Below are positions 32,100 to 43,482 of a DNA stretch of 64,000 nucleotides, one piece after another (position 1 is the stretch's first letter; the number at the start of each line of letters is the position of its first letter). Position numbers and translations under genes: made by a program. The DNA is from Locusta migratoria (lineage: Eukaryota; Arthropoda; Insecta; Orthoptera; Acrididae), in assembly GCA_026315105.1 (NCBI GenBank), contig CM048745.1, positions 784,591,390 to 784,655,389 on the forward strand. The letters run 5' to 3'. The notes beneath the pieces were generated by a model. It ran no database searches, was not told the origin of the DNA, and saw nothing but the letters and a program-made list of their open reading frames with translations.

Positions 32100-33670
32100 A
32101 AGGCTGTTGCTTAATTCTTGTACTGTTGATGGCATTTTAGACACTAGATTATAATTTATCGTAGGAAGAACGACGTCTTCTTGTTACTTCTTCCGTGCGC
32201 CATTGTTTTGAAATGACAACACGTAAGTTATAACAAGATAATCATAAAATACAGAAAGCAAGATGGCGTAAGCCAGACAGAGTTATCCTCGTGGAATGTC
32301 ACGTGACATTTCCGAACGTCTGGTTTACGTAAAATCAAGTGACGGTGTCAAATCGCCGTTACTTTTAAAAATATCTCTGAAACTATACAACATACGAAAA
32401 AAAAAAAAAAAACCTAAGAAAGGTAAGTTGTAGAGAACATTCTTCCCTACAGTGTAATGTCAGTTTTCATTTTGGATGAACGGTTAAGCCTTTATTTTCA
32501 TTTAAATTTCGAGCTGTCAAAAGGCGATCGCAAAGACCCACTTTTAGTGTTACTACCGTAACCTAAAATGGGCCAGAAATCCAGTGTACCTAATGTAGTA
32601 AACGGGCCAGCTACTGGTGTATTTGTAACCTGTGAAAAATCATTTAATTGTGCAAATAACGATATTTATTTGGGTAAATTAGAATAATAAGGGAGACATA
32701 CTATTGATGGACCATTCACTTCTACGGAACCTTACGTTTTTGAAAACTGTGTAACGGAGTTGAACTGGTGACAGTTTCATGAACTGCCTGAATGTCTTAC
32801 GTACTGATGTTTACGTACTTTGATGCGTTGTAGTCACGAGATCTTACCTTTTTAGTTGTAGATCAAGCTCTTTCGTAAATAATTGACATAGTGAGGGTTA
32901 TAGTTATAAATAAATATGTTGTAAAAACAGTTACAAATCATTACTTTCAACACGTTTGTATAAATAAGGTGTTTCATTCATTTCAAACTGATGTAAACAT
33001 GAATTTCTAATATTATGCTGGAAATTTTCTTCTCGTAGTGGCATATCATGAAAATTTATTAATCGATAAATATTTAGAATAAAGAATTGTTTAGAACCAG
33101 CAATTATAGTAAAATTATGTTGATATCTTCGAAAGCTTGAATTCTCGTTACTTTGCGTTTACCATGATATGGCATCGTGGTAAACGTGTTTCTGTGTTAT
33201 AAAAAAGATTTACAAAATTACAAAGTAAATTATATGTAAGTAGCGTATATAGTAGCGAATCCAGGATCGTGGTCTGGTGGGGGTCAATCCGAGCTGACGT
33301 GATACGCCACTGTCATTGTAGACTATCAATGAATGCTCACATATCTTAATTCTTTAATATTTGTTTTTGTTCATTTCGCCATTCAGTTAATGCCGTATAC
33401 GAATTTATTGTTAATATTTTTACTTTATCTTCAAATTAATTTCATTGCTGTAGTAAAGACATATTTTACAGTGACCATACACTCTATTTGTAACTATCGT
33501 ATTTTCTGTTGCAACATTTCTGGAACGACTGCTTTTGTTACTCGCGTCAATAGTACCACTTTTTGTATCTGTTGAGCATCTGCGCTGTCATAAAACTTCG
33601 CACGGTTTGTGTGTGGGTAGTTTCAATAATAGCACTCAGATAATTCAGATGTAAAATTGCATTAACATAG
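32100..33670. other. intergenic, nothing recognised
   Basis: AT-rich sequence. The ORF at 33,333-33,575 is hydrophobic and low in complexity and is not called. Confidence 0.4.
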
Positions 33671-33673
33671 AAC

Positions 33674-35157
33674 GTTGTTGTTGTTTTGGTCTTCAGTTCG
33701 GAGACTGGTTTGATGCAGCTCTCCAACCTAGTCTATCCTGAGCAAGCCTCTTCATCTTCACATAAGAATGGCGCCCTACATCTATTTGAATCTCCTTACT
33801 GTATTCATCTCTTCGTCTCCATCTGCGATTTTTACCCTATACACTTCCTTCCAACGCTAAATTAACGATTCCTTGATGTTAAGAAAGTGTCCTACCAATC
33901 GATTCCTTCATTTAGTCAAGGTATGCCACAAATTCCTTTTCTCATCAATTCTGTTCAGTACCTCCTCATTAGTTACGCGATGCACCTACCTAACCTTCAG
34001 CATTCCTAACACCAAATTTCAAAAGCTTTTTTGTCCATATTTCACACCCATACAAGGCAACACTCCATACAAATGCCTTTATAAATGACTTTTTTACGCT
34101 TAAATTAATATTTGATGTTAACAAATTTCACTTTTTTCAAAAATGCTTTTCTTCCCATTGCCATTCAGCATTTTATATCTTCTGTACTGGGACCATCGTG
34201 TGTTATTTTACTGCCCAAGTAACAAAACTGTTTCTATTTCTTCACCTTGAACTTTAATTACTTCTCCAAATTTCTCCTTGCTTTCCTTCATAGCTTGCTC
34301 AATGTACAAATTGAGTAACATTGGAGAAAGGCTACAACCCTGTCTTACTCCCTTCCCAATCTATGCATTCCTTTCATACCCTTCAACTCTGATAACTGCT
34401 ACTGGTTTTTGTACAAGTTGAAAATAACCTTCCGTTCCCTATTTCAGAATTTGAAAGAGTCTCTTCCAATCAACACTATCAAAATCTTTTTTCCAAATCT
34501 ACAAAAGTTAGAAATGTAGTATTGCCTTCCTTTAATCTATCTTCTAAGATAAGCCTTAAAGTGAGGATTGCCTCCCATTTTCCGACATTTCCCCTGAATC
34601 CAAATTGATCTTCCCCGAGGTCGGCTTCTATCACCTTTTCCATCCTTCTGTAAGTAATTCGTGTTAAAATATTTCCACCACGACTTATTAAACTAATGGT
34701 TCTGTAATTTTCACATCTGCCAGCGCCTGCTCTCTTTGTAATGGGGATTATTACATTTTTCTTCTGGTCTCTTCCACGTATACAACCTGCTTTCGTGATT
34801 CTTAAACCAGGTGTTTGTTGTGATTAAATTATGTTCCGCGCAAAATTCTTCCAGATGGCTTCCTCTTTCATTCCTTTTGCCCAGTCCATATTCACCTACT
34901 ATTTTTCCTTCCCTTCCTTTTCCTACTTCCGAATTCAAGTTCACAATTAAGTTTTTCTCTCCCAAAATTGTCTGAGTAATCTCCTTTATCTCCTCATACA
35001 TTTCTACGATCTCGTTATCATCGGCCGAGCTAGTTGGCGTATAAACCTGTACTATTGTAGTCGGTGTTGGCTTCGTGTCTATCTTGAGTACGATAATGCT
35101 ATCACTGAGCTTCTCATAGTAGATTAACCGTGTTCCTATATTCTTATTCATTATCAG
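33674..35157 (-). mobile_element. RTE-type LINE, reverse, 3' segment (copy D)
   Basis: On the minus strand this reads the endonuclease middle (IDTKPTPTTIVQVYTPTSSA, VGKGREGKIVGEYGLGKRNE, TNTWFKNHESRLYTWKRP; 34,760-35,151), then jumps directly to the RT start (KNVIIPITK-like, about 34,740) and continues to the (AAC)n tail at 33,674. About 0.9 kb between the endonuclease end and RT start of copy C is absent. RT blocks GEDQFGFRGNVGKWEAILTL and FVDLEK are visible near 34,560-34,620. Many stops follow. The element's 5' part resumes at 36,035 beyond an inserted LINE. Confidence 0.85.
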
Positions 35158-36034
35158 ACTTACCGCCCTCCCCCAGGGAAGCGTTATAAGTCCCCACTCT
35201 TCCTTGTGTTTAGAAACGATTTAGGAGACAGTCTGAATAGCTCCCTAAGACGGTTAGCGGAAGATGCTGTCGTTTATCGGTTAGTGAAGTCAACAGAGGA
35301 TCAAAAGCAACTGCGAAGCGATTTAGGCAAAATTTCTACATGGTGCGAAAATTGGCAATGAACATTAAATAATGAAATGTGTGAAGGAATACACATGATC
35401 ACTAAAAGAAATCCGCTGAACTTCAATTACACGATAAATCAGTCAAACCTTAAGATCGTAAATTCTACCAAATACTATTACGAACAACTTAGATTGGAGA
35501 GAACACAAAGAAAATATTGTGGGGAAGCCGAACCAAAGGTTACTTTTCATTGGCAGAACGCTTCGACGATGCAACAGCTCCACCAAAGAGACTGCCTACA
35601 TCACACTTGTGCGTCCTCTCTTGGAGTACTGTTGCCCAGTGTGGGACCTCCGCCAGATGGGACTGACGGAAGACATTGAGAAGGTTCAGAGAAGGGCAGC
35701 TCGTTTTGTTTTATCACGTTACAGGGGGGACAGCGTCACGGAAATGTTGCACGTTTTAAGGTGGAAATCGTTAAAAGAACACGTTATTCGTTGCGGCGAG
35801 ATCTATTTGCGAAATTTCAGTCACCGACTTTTACTTCTGAATGTGAAAATATTTTGCTAGCACCCACCTACATAGGGAAACATGACCATCTCAATAAAAT
35901 CAGAAAACGGAACTATTTAGGTGTTCTTTCTTCCGCTCGCTATTAGAGAATGGAGCGGTAGAGAAAGGTTATGAAAGTGGTTAATGAACCCTCTGCCAGG
36001 CACGTAAATGTTATTTACAGAATATCTGTGTAGA
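35158..36034 (+). mobile_element. Jockey/CR1-like LINE fragment inserted in copy D
   Basis: Plus-strand RT C-terminal half: LPQGSVISPLLF-like at 35,165, RLAEDAVVYRLVKSTEDQKQ at about 35,245 (the catalytic FADD position reads LAED), and DLGKISTWCENWQ at about 35,320. ETAYITLVRPLLEYCCPVWD follows at about 35,590 and DIEKVQRRAARFVLSRYRGD at about 35,675. It is 5' truncated and ends with ATCTGTGTAGATG (36,034). It interrupts the RTE copy between its endonuclease parts. The family is the same as at 50.35-51.42 kb. The clade label is approximate. Confidence 0.85.
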
Positions 36035-36648
36035 TGCACTCCTGTAATACCCCCAACTGTCTTTGTATTTATAATCCTGTAGTCACTTGACCAGAAATCC
36101 TGTTCCTCTTTCCCCCGAACTTCTCTAATTCCCACTATATCTAACTTCAACCCATCCATTTTTCTTTTTAAATTTTCTAATCTCCCTACCCGATTAAGGG
36201 ACCTAACATTCCACGCTCCGATCCGTAGAATGCCAGTGTTGTCTTTCCTGATGATCACAGCCTCCTGAATAGTCTCCGCCCGGAAATCCAAATGGGGGAC
36301 CATTTTACCTCCGGAATATTTTATCCAAGAGGATCCCATCATCATACATTCATACAGTAGAGCTAAATGTTCTCGAGAAATATGACGACTTTAGTTTTCC
36401 CTTACTTTCTGCTGTTCGCAGTAACTGTCGAGCCACATTAGGTGATATTACGAGGCCATCTCAGTCAATCATCCAGACTGTTGACCCTGCAACTACTGAA
36501 TAGTCTGCTGTCCCTCTTAAGGAACCACATGTTTGTCTGGCCTCTCCACAGATACCCCTCCAATGTGGTTGTACATACGGTACGGCTATCCTTATAACTG
36601 AGGCACGCAAGCCACCCCACCTCGGCAATGTCTAGGGTTCGTGCGGTG
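36035..36648 (-). mobile_element. RTE-type LINE, reverse, 5' segment (copy D)
   Basis: On the minus strand this holds the 5' untranslated region (start near 36,648, ACCCTAGACATTGCCGAGG) and the endonuclease beginning: TGILRIGAWNVRSLNRVGRL at about 36,180-36,245, then LDIVGIREVRGKEEQDFWSS. It is collinear with 13,384-13,990 of copy C. It joins the 3' segment across the inserted LINE. Confidence 0.88.
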
Positions 36649-37185
36649 CACACAAATTTACGACGAATTCATAGTAAATGAGTACGCAAGATGTAAGATT
36701 TTGCTACAGTTTACGCTTCATTAAATTTAAAATCATTTATTAATTTCGTAACGAATTAATAACACTTTTAAGTATATAATTTGAACGAAAACCTTCCTTT
36801 TAATGTTAGTGATTGCTAAGAACAAGTAAAGATCGAGATAGCAGTAGAAAAGCTTGGTATCTTCTAAGATGCATCTGATGATTTACATTAAATAAACTTT
36901 TGTGGCCAGTTGACACATTTAAAAATCTAAATGTATAACATCCTTCTTAAAATAAAGTAAACCCGTCATCTTTCGCATCAGCATCCATTGAATACTTCGG
37001 GTCCTATTTCATTATGACTGTCTATAAACCCACAGTTAAAGAACGACTTCAGCATAGAGTTTCTAGTGTTCAGTATATCAGTATATGTTGTATGTAGTGT
37101 GCCATACCACTAAGGAATATATGCATCTAAACTGCAATTTACGATACCTTCACTTTATGTTTACTGACGATTTCTCCTATTTTTG
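36649..37185. other. intergenic, nothing recognised
   Basis: AT-rich, no features seen. Confidence 0.4.
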
Positions 37186-37189
37186 AAAG

Positions 37190-37355
37190 ATGGTATGGTG
37201 AGATGTCATTATCAAGCGTATGTCTCATCGGCAATAATTCACAGATATTTTTGCATTACAATGCTACAATCTAAACTAAGTGGAAGATGGTGTTTCCAGT
37301 TTATCTTTGTAACACAGAAGTACAACTATATTTGAGTCACTGTTCGAAATGCCTG
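37190..37355 (+). repeat. dispersed repeat, copy 1
   Basis: About 165 bp aligns by eye with 62,485-62,650 at roughly three-quarters identity. Shared strings include ATGTCATTATC, CGTATGTCT, CAGATATTTTTG / TAGATATTTTTG and GTAACACAGAA. It is non-coding and immediately precedes the Penelope remnant, so it may be part of that element's 3' region. Confidence 0.6.
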
Positions 37356-37376
37356 CCCTTCAACTTGATATATAAG

Positions 37377-38130
37377 CTAACTGCACAGTAAAATAGTCGT
37401 ATGCTTTTTTATTGTATTTAATCCTTGTGCTTTTTTTTCCAATGATGCTCTGAAAGACAGCCTACCCACATATGGTAAGAAAACCATAGATTGAAATCTT
37501 TCAATGTCTCCTTCTGCATTCCTGATGCCCAACGTCCGTCTCTTTGATAGAGCCTTCCGTATCTGCTGTTGGGAATAATCGTTGGCTTTATAATTGTTCT
37601 GCAAGAGTAAAATCTCGTCCTGCAGATTACTCCCATCAGAAAAGACGTGTGCTTTGAGAACAATTGCTCTGAAGATCTTGTCGGCTGGAGAGCGAGATGG
37701 CAGCTACGAGTATTTGCTATGTCTGCGCGCGCGCATGTATGTGTGTGTGATGTGCGTGTGTGTGTGTGTGTGTATGTGTGTGTGTATTGGTTCGCCATAT
37801 ACCGAACACTCCTTGGTACCATCGTCTTTGCGTCGTACCTTAACATCCAAAAATGGAAAGCATCCTTCCATCTTTATCAATTTTCATGGAAAACTGATAT
37901 GTGTGGATGTAGTAAACTTACTTAAAGAATTCTTGTCATTTATTTTCACCATGGGGCACACTTCAAAAGTGTGACTTAGCCTGCAAAAAATATTGTCAGT
38001 TTCAGTTTTAGCAACTTCCAGACCCTTCTCCTCAGTGTCGTCCATAAACATACAGGCCCCACTAAAGGTGACAAGGGACTTCCCTCAGTGACACCGACAG
38101 TCCGTTCAGAATATTCTCAAAGACGACTAA
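37377..38130 (-). pseudogene. Penelope-like reverse transcriptase remnant
   Basis: On the minus strand, in order: VGVTEGSPLSPLVGPVC (about 38,055-38,105; the family has GVAMGSPLSP), FMDDTEEKGLEVAKTETDNI (about 38,000-38,060), GCFPFLDVKVRRKDDGTKEC (about 37,810-37,870), then QNNYKANDYSQQQIRKALSK and MVFLPYVGRLSFRASLEKK (37,440-37,604). This is the RT palm, thumb and the start of the linker to a GIY-YIG endonuclease, which is missing. A (TG)n microsatellite at 37,739-37,785 interrupts the coding region. Stops and frameshifts are present. Confidence 0.75.
37739..37786. repeat. (TG)n microsatellite inside the Penelope coding region
   Basis: An imperfect TG run reads as His-Thr repeats in the Penelope frame, right after YGEPIH. 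In relatives a His-Thr pair stands at this point, so the repeat probably grew from coding sequence. Confidence 0.8.
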
Positions 38131-38149
38131 ATCCCGTACATCTCTGCCA

Positions 38150-38345
38150 CCGTTCAACGCCGGCGCCTATGCTTCTGTCCGAATGCGCAGTGGCGCTGCC
38201 CGCTGATTAAAAGGACAGTTCGGTTCTTAGAGCTCGCTCTGAAGATGGCTGGATGGTACACTGCCGAAATATCAGTAGAAGGTAAATTTATGCGGCTTCA
38301 CACCGAAACTTTATGGATCATTCATTGCGCCACGATAACATGAAA
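38150..38345 (+). mobile_element. Penelope-type terminal sequence with hammerhead-core-like motif
   Basis: CTGAAGATGGCTGG...GCCGAAAT at 38,241-38,268 has the CTGANGA and GAAA strings either side of a short GGC/GCC stem. Penelope-like elements are known to carry hammerhead ribozymes in their terminal repeats with this layout. Here stem I and the cleavage site are not obvious. The segment points opposite to the adjacent RT, as expected for inverted terminal-repeat arrangements of this class. Confidence 0.45.
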
Positions 38346-40228
38346 TTATGATACTTATATTTCCGATTTCATTGCCTATATGTCGCCTCAGGCTACGCTC
38401 AACTTACCCGTGGGAACCCCACACAAAGTCGGGTAGTAGTTTCGAAGGTTAGAATGTGCACTTAGACAAACAGACACGACTTTTGAGGATAAAACTTTAA
38501 ATTTTGATATGTTTTGTTTACCTGACCCATTTGTCATGAAATATTCCCTCCCAAAACTACATGACAATGCATGTAAAAGTTTCGTAGACAGGCGTGATCA
38601 AACAATCAAAGGGACAAACACTGAAGGTTTAAATAAAATATTATAATTCACGATAGCTTTTGTTTCCCTTGCATTATTTACCTGAAATGAAGTCTGTATG
38701 TTGCACCAAGCTACGGTCAGTTACTTGTGAAAATCGCATGAAAACAAACATGCACGACACCTGCAATTAAAAATTTAAATCACGGTATTCTCTTATTCCG
38801 CAATTTGGTTTTGCTGAAAAAAAAACAGCATAGAAATACATTACGGAGTTTTGGTGACGTGTAATCAAACAGATTAGCGGCAGATGTGGTGGTTTTGTAG
38901 TTTTCCTGGTGTATAAAGTATACGAATATCAGTCAAAACGTACTATACCATTTAAGCAGTAAAAGTTTATTCTAAATGATATCTTTCGTAACGGCTCTGC
39001 AGTTTTCCTAAGCAGTTAGTGTCAATGAAATGGAGAACTCATTGCCTCGTTTTTCCCTTAGCGTATGTGACGATTCCGTTTTGCATCGCTACTGAGTTTT
39101 CCCTAAATTTTTATGGTATGACTCATTTTGGTATTACTCACTAATCACGTAGCCAAGAGAAACGATTAATTTAGTAAGTACGAAATTTCACTTTCCGCAC
39201 TTTAGGAACCAATTTCCAATCTGTGAATCACGGTGACATCCTATTAATATTACTACAATGTTTATTGCACACAAATCCTTTCCAGATGAGTTCAGTTCGT
39301 GTGTGAAGGTCTGAGGTTACTGAAAATAAAATTATGTCGTAACTAATTCGATGTTATTACATGTTTTTGTTGTACAAAATTGTGCACAATTCTTTCAGAT
39401 CATCTTTAAGCTGTTGACGTCTGTGTCATGTTGAGTTGGAAAGTATGCACCGCCAGTGGCAAAAGAAATTAGATAACTCTTAGCTCGGCTGCAAAAGAAC
39501 TCTTGTAGACCGACAGATCAACTAGCGAACTTAAAAAGTACTTAATTCCATGGAAAGATCACAGGTATTCGAATGTGAGCGAGTTTAACTGTAAACTAAA
39601 TTAGTTCCCAGCTCAAAGACATTACTGCGGAGAAGGAAACGAGAAAGCCAGCGACGGTGGAGAGTTTGTTAGTGGGTACTGTGCAATGCCGGGCGGAAAG
39701 AAAGGAACTTCTGTTTGCTGCTTAATCTAACTTTGAGCTTTTTCTCTTCCCTCCAAATTTGTGTTTCCCCTCAAAGGCGCTTACAGAAACTGGAGAGTAA
39801 TGTCGATGAGGTTTACAGTAGCAGAACTTCATCTCGGTAGTTGCTCACTGCATCTCTGTGGAATACACGCATTTTTTTGGGCTCTCTTTAATGGAGTTTC
39901 CCTGCCTCATTTTCTCCCACGACCATCACGCTTTTGTTTAAAATTCCATTCCGTTTGTGTTACTTAAGTGAAAGGAGTAATTAGCACATTACTTTTTTTA
40001 CTAAATAAACTATGTATCGATATCGTAGAATTAAGTGTAATTTCGAGATGGAAAGTTACAGAGGTTAAAACAAAGTCCGTCAGATATTAATATAACCAGA
40101 GACAACGATGATCAGAACCTGTTTGAGTTTCCCCGACTTGTAAGTAATCGCTTGCGCGGAAACCCTGCAAGGAACATCGTTTCAACACCCCATTTCTCTT
40201 TCACTGTGCTAGTGCTTATTTAATAATC
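38346..40228. other. intergenic, nothing recognised
   Basis: AT-rich single-copy-looking sequence. No coding domain, tRNA-like box or repeat is evident. Confidence 0.4.
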
Positions 40229-41218
40229 TTAACCCCTTCGGTCCTGAATTATTTTGAAAATAGAATAAAACATAATCTTTTATTTTTTACTAGCTGAAAA
40301 GCCGGCGTTGCCCGGGTATTTATTTATTTATTTATTCGAGCCCTGGGTTAGTACTTTTCCCATCCACTCTCTTTGTCTTTCTCTTGCTATCTCCTTTTTA
40401 TCTAAAAACATGTACATTTATCAGAGAATATATAAGAAATAAGAAATCACACGTAAAAATGCACTGGTTTCGAAGAATCCAATCACGAAATTCAACAGTA
40501 GTGATTACAGATCGGTCACTTGATGTAATGCGTGAAACGTCCAATCGATTTTTTTTTAAAGAGTTGTATTAAAAGAAATTTCTTTTTTACTGATTTATTT
40601 ATTTATTCTTATATTTCCTTATTCGCATGCTTATCCTTACAGAGACAAAGCTGAAAACATTGCAGCACGCATAGACCAAAGATATGGTCTGTGCCATCAC
40701 ATTTCGCTGTATGTAACCTCCTTGCTATAGAGTCCAAAAGTCCTTCAGTCCGATTTTTTAAAATAATTTGACGACTTTCAACCACCATCTCTTCCACCCC
40801 CTTATAGCTATCGGCATGGAACTGCTATGATGTACAACTGGAGACTTCGGACAACAATTACACACAGACCATTCGTTTGCGTTCTGTAGTTTTCGCTGCA
40901 GAGCGACATATTAACACACACACATGTCGAATTTTATATACATCGATAACTTTCCATTCCAATATACTCTACCCTTTTATCATTATCAAACCTCAAGCAA
41001 CAATGCAACCAATAATACCATTTTCAAAGAGTAAATATAATTTTCAAAGAATAATTATTGTTCCGTATTTCGCGTTATATTCTTCAAATTACTAAATATC
41101 TATCAGATCACTATAAAACCGTGCCAAAAACCTTCTTCAGGTATAAATTAGTAACTGTACAAATATTGAGGTCTGCGTCTTGTCATTCGGACGTGATAAG
41201 CGTACACCGAACATTCAC

Positions 41219-41252
<34 letters not shown>

Positions 41253-41777
41253 CAATCCGATCGCCATAAAACCGTGCCTAAAGCCTTCCCCGGGTAGACA
41301 TTAGTAACTGTACAAATTTTTAGCTCTTTTTGTCTTGTGGTTCAGGCGTGATAAACGTACTCCGAACAGACATTCACATTTATAGATATAGATGTCTATA
41401 AGACCCTTTACATTGCACCCTGAAGGCAGTTAAGGATATGAAATAAGAAGTCAAGATATATATATGTCACACCATATGTAATGTGGATCGTACATCGCAA
41501 AGTGGAATTTGTATAAAATTCATAAATTAATACAGAAAATAATTTCAGCTACTGATATCACGTCGGACGCACTCCGCAAGGGGTCCACTATGTCCATTGT
41601 GTTTCATTGTAGCACGCCATTCTGGTGACAAATGGCAGCAACAAGCACGAAACTAAAAGCGACAGATGTCCACTAAACAGGCCAGTGTGTCTCAAAGTAA
41701 AGCGAAATCCTATACTGTTCAAAAATTAATAAAAAGTCGGTGTCCAATATATTGGACGCCAGGTCTGAAAGGGTTAA
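40229..41777. mobile_element. candidate non-autonomous piggyBac-type element
   Basis: TTAA at 40,229-40,232 is followed by CCCCTTCGGTCCTG, and CAGGTCTGAAAGGG at 41,760-41,773 is followed by TTAA. The two 14-base ends are inverted repeats with 11 matches, and TTAA duplications with CCC-starting ends are characteristic of piggyBac. A palindrome, GTGTCCAATATATTGGACGC, sits just inside the right end. No transposase is encoded in the 1.5 kb. The interior has (TTTA)n and (TA)n runs and a diverged tandem duplication. The short arms could be chance. Confidence 0.4.
41101..41395 (+). repeat. diverged ~150-bp tandem duplication with (TA)n between
   Basis: CATAAAACCGTGCC...TTAGTAACTGTACAAAT...GTGATAA(G/A)CGTAC(A/T)CCGAAC...ATTCACATT occurs at about 41,113-41,220 and again at about 41,262-41,380. 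A (TA)n run lies at 41,222-41,252 between them. It is non-coding. Confidence 0.75.
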
Positions 41778-42381
41778 TATCGACTGGATTGCTAAACCGT
41801 AACTTGTTCTAGGGATTTCCGTGTCAATAATGGTGTACGCTCAAGCGTCGATATCTGTAACTGTACACACATATTTATTTCAGGAAATGTACTTTTCTAT
41901 GTTTATGTTATTCCCAATCCATGAACCACTACTCTCGTTTTGGTTTCATCACAGTAATGTAATGGTAACTAAGGGATGAATGATGGTAGGACACAGTTGC
42001 TTAGCTGCGTGTTTAGTTATTACAGTAATTACATACATGAACAGTAACATAAAGTCCTGATCAATCACTGGGGTTAGCCCCTGTAATCAATTACAAACTC
42101 AATCTAGCCATGGACGATGAACTAAGTAATTACACAAACTCACTCACCTAAAACAAGCGCATGGAATATTAATATGAATATCTTGGTATTCTAAAATTAC
42201 TCGCAGAACAAATCTACAAAGATTCATGTGAAGTGTACGTTTTCGATATATAGTGAAGAGCTGTGTAATAAGACTGTTTATTCGTATCTGTAGGCTGGAA
42301 AATTAATTACTGCTCTATGAAGCATTTACAATCATATCTTAATTTGCGACAAAGATTTCCACGGGTTACTGAAAATAAGGT
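41778..42381. other. intergenic, nothing recognised
   Basis: No coding or repeat feature seen up to the BEL LTR. Confidence 0.4.
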
Positions 42382-42541
42382 TGTCGTGAATTAGTCCCTG
42401 GAAAGTGGCAAGCTACGAGAGAGAAAGTCTTCAATACCTTTTTTACACACAGACACAGAATAGTTGGCTTAACACAAAGATATAATAACAAGGAACAGTA
42501 CATATATCAAGGTCCAGAGACACTAATATCAATCCTTTACA
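42382..42541 (-). repeat. BEL 3' LTR (160 bp)
   Basis: On the minus strand it starts TGTAAAGGATTGATATTAGT and ends TTCACGACA. It is preceded by the purine tract CAGAGGGGGGAGGA (42,542-42,556 complement), the plus-strand priming site. A sister LTR lies at 61,066-61,237. Confidence 0.75.
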
Positions 42542-42559
42542 TCCTCCCCCCTCTGATCA

Positions 42560-42720
42560 GCCTCAAGGATGATTATCAGTTAAATGGGACGAGTAAGGTG
42601 GCTGCCCTCTGTGGTGCGTAAAACTGCAATCCAGACTCTTACATCTCGTCCTTTCAGAAGTTCTTCAATCCTAAACACGTTTCTTTTTGTACAAAGTAGT
42701 AGAAGACAGTGAAAATGTTC
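42560..42720 (-). pseudogene. BEL integrase C-terminal tail
   Basis: The minus-strand reading LEELLKGRDVRVWIAVLRTT, then EGSHLTRPI, then LIILEADQRGED, matches the end of BEL/Pao pol, where the chromodomain-like tail runs into the purine tract. Orientation agrees with the LTR, gag and RT but is opposite to the integrase core next to it. Confidence 0.65.
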
Positions 42721-42799
42721 ATTTCTATTTTAAGAAACATGGACCAGAGGTATTATTTGGCACGAAGCTCTACCACTCGATATACGAAAGCAATGGTCG

Positions 42800-43270
42800 T
42801 CATTGTAAGAGCCCTAAGTGAAATCCACACTCCACACTGGATTCCAAGGATGATAACTATTCCTTAAATTTCTTCTGCGATGCCTCTGAAAAGGCTTATG
42901 GTGCCGTTTTTTATCTTCGACAACAAAACAAAGACACCGTCAGTACCCATCTGGTCTGCAGCAAGTCGCGACTAGCTCCAATAAAAATGATCACTTTGGC
43001 ATGCCTTGAATTACTTGCCACAAGGCTCCCTTCCTTACCTCTGCCAGGCTACCAATTGTCAACTTCCTAAAGCAACTATGTGTCAGGCTCTACCATTGTT
43101 TTAGTTTGGATACACAGCGACCCCAACCAGTGGAAACCATTTGTGTGTATCAGGGTGACGGAAAACACACTCGTTACCTCACCTGCATAATGGTTCCACT
43201 GCCCCAGCCAGGAAAATCCAGCGGATTTGCTCTTACAGGGGATATCTGCAACAGCATTACGTTCAACGGA
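42800..43270 (+). pseudogene. BEL RNase H region (inverted block)
   Basis: Plus-strand HTPHWIPRM (about 42,828), then FFCDASEKAYGAVFYLRQQN (about 42,870-42,930; the first RNase H Asp lies in CDASEKAYGA), then VCSKSRLAPIKMITLACLEL (42,955-43,014). After a frameshift comes the TDSQ-like part with HSDPNQWKPFV-like reading. RNase H would remove the RNA template. Frames shift repeatedly and a SINE cuts the region at about 43,276. Confidence 0.75.
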
Positions 43271-43275
43271 CCTCT

Positions 43276-43482
43276 GTTTGAAATGTTCAAATGTTTGTTA
43301 AGCTTAATGGACTTAACTGAGGGGTAATCAGCCCCTAAACTTACAAACTACTTATGTACTACCTTATACTAAAGATGACACAAACATTCATGCTCGAGGG
43401 GAGATTCGAACTCCTGACGGAGAACGGCCTCGCGCATCGTAGCGTAGCGCTTCAATCCTCTCGGCCGTTCCGCCGCGGCGGA
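43276..43482 (-). mobile_element. SINE family III
   Basis: Reverse copy: tail AAATGTTCAAATGTTTGTTA, B box GGAGATTCGAACTCC, head ending CGTTCCGCCGCGG on the plus strand. Flanks CGGACCTCTG and CGGACATGTG are a likely, eroded duplication. Confidence 0.88.
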
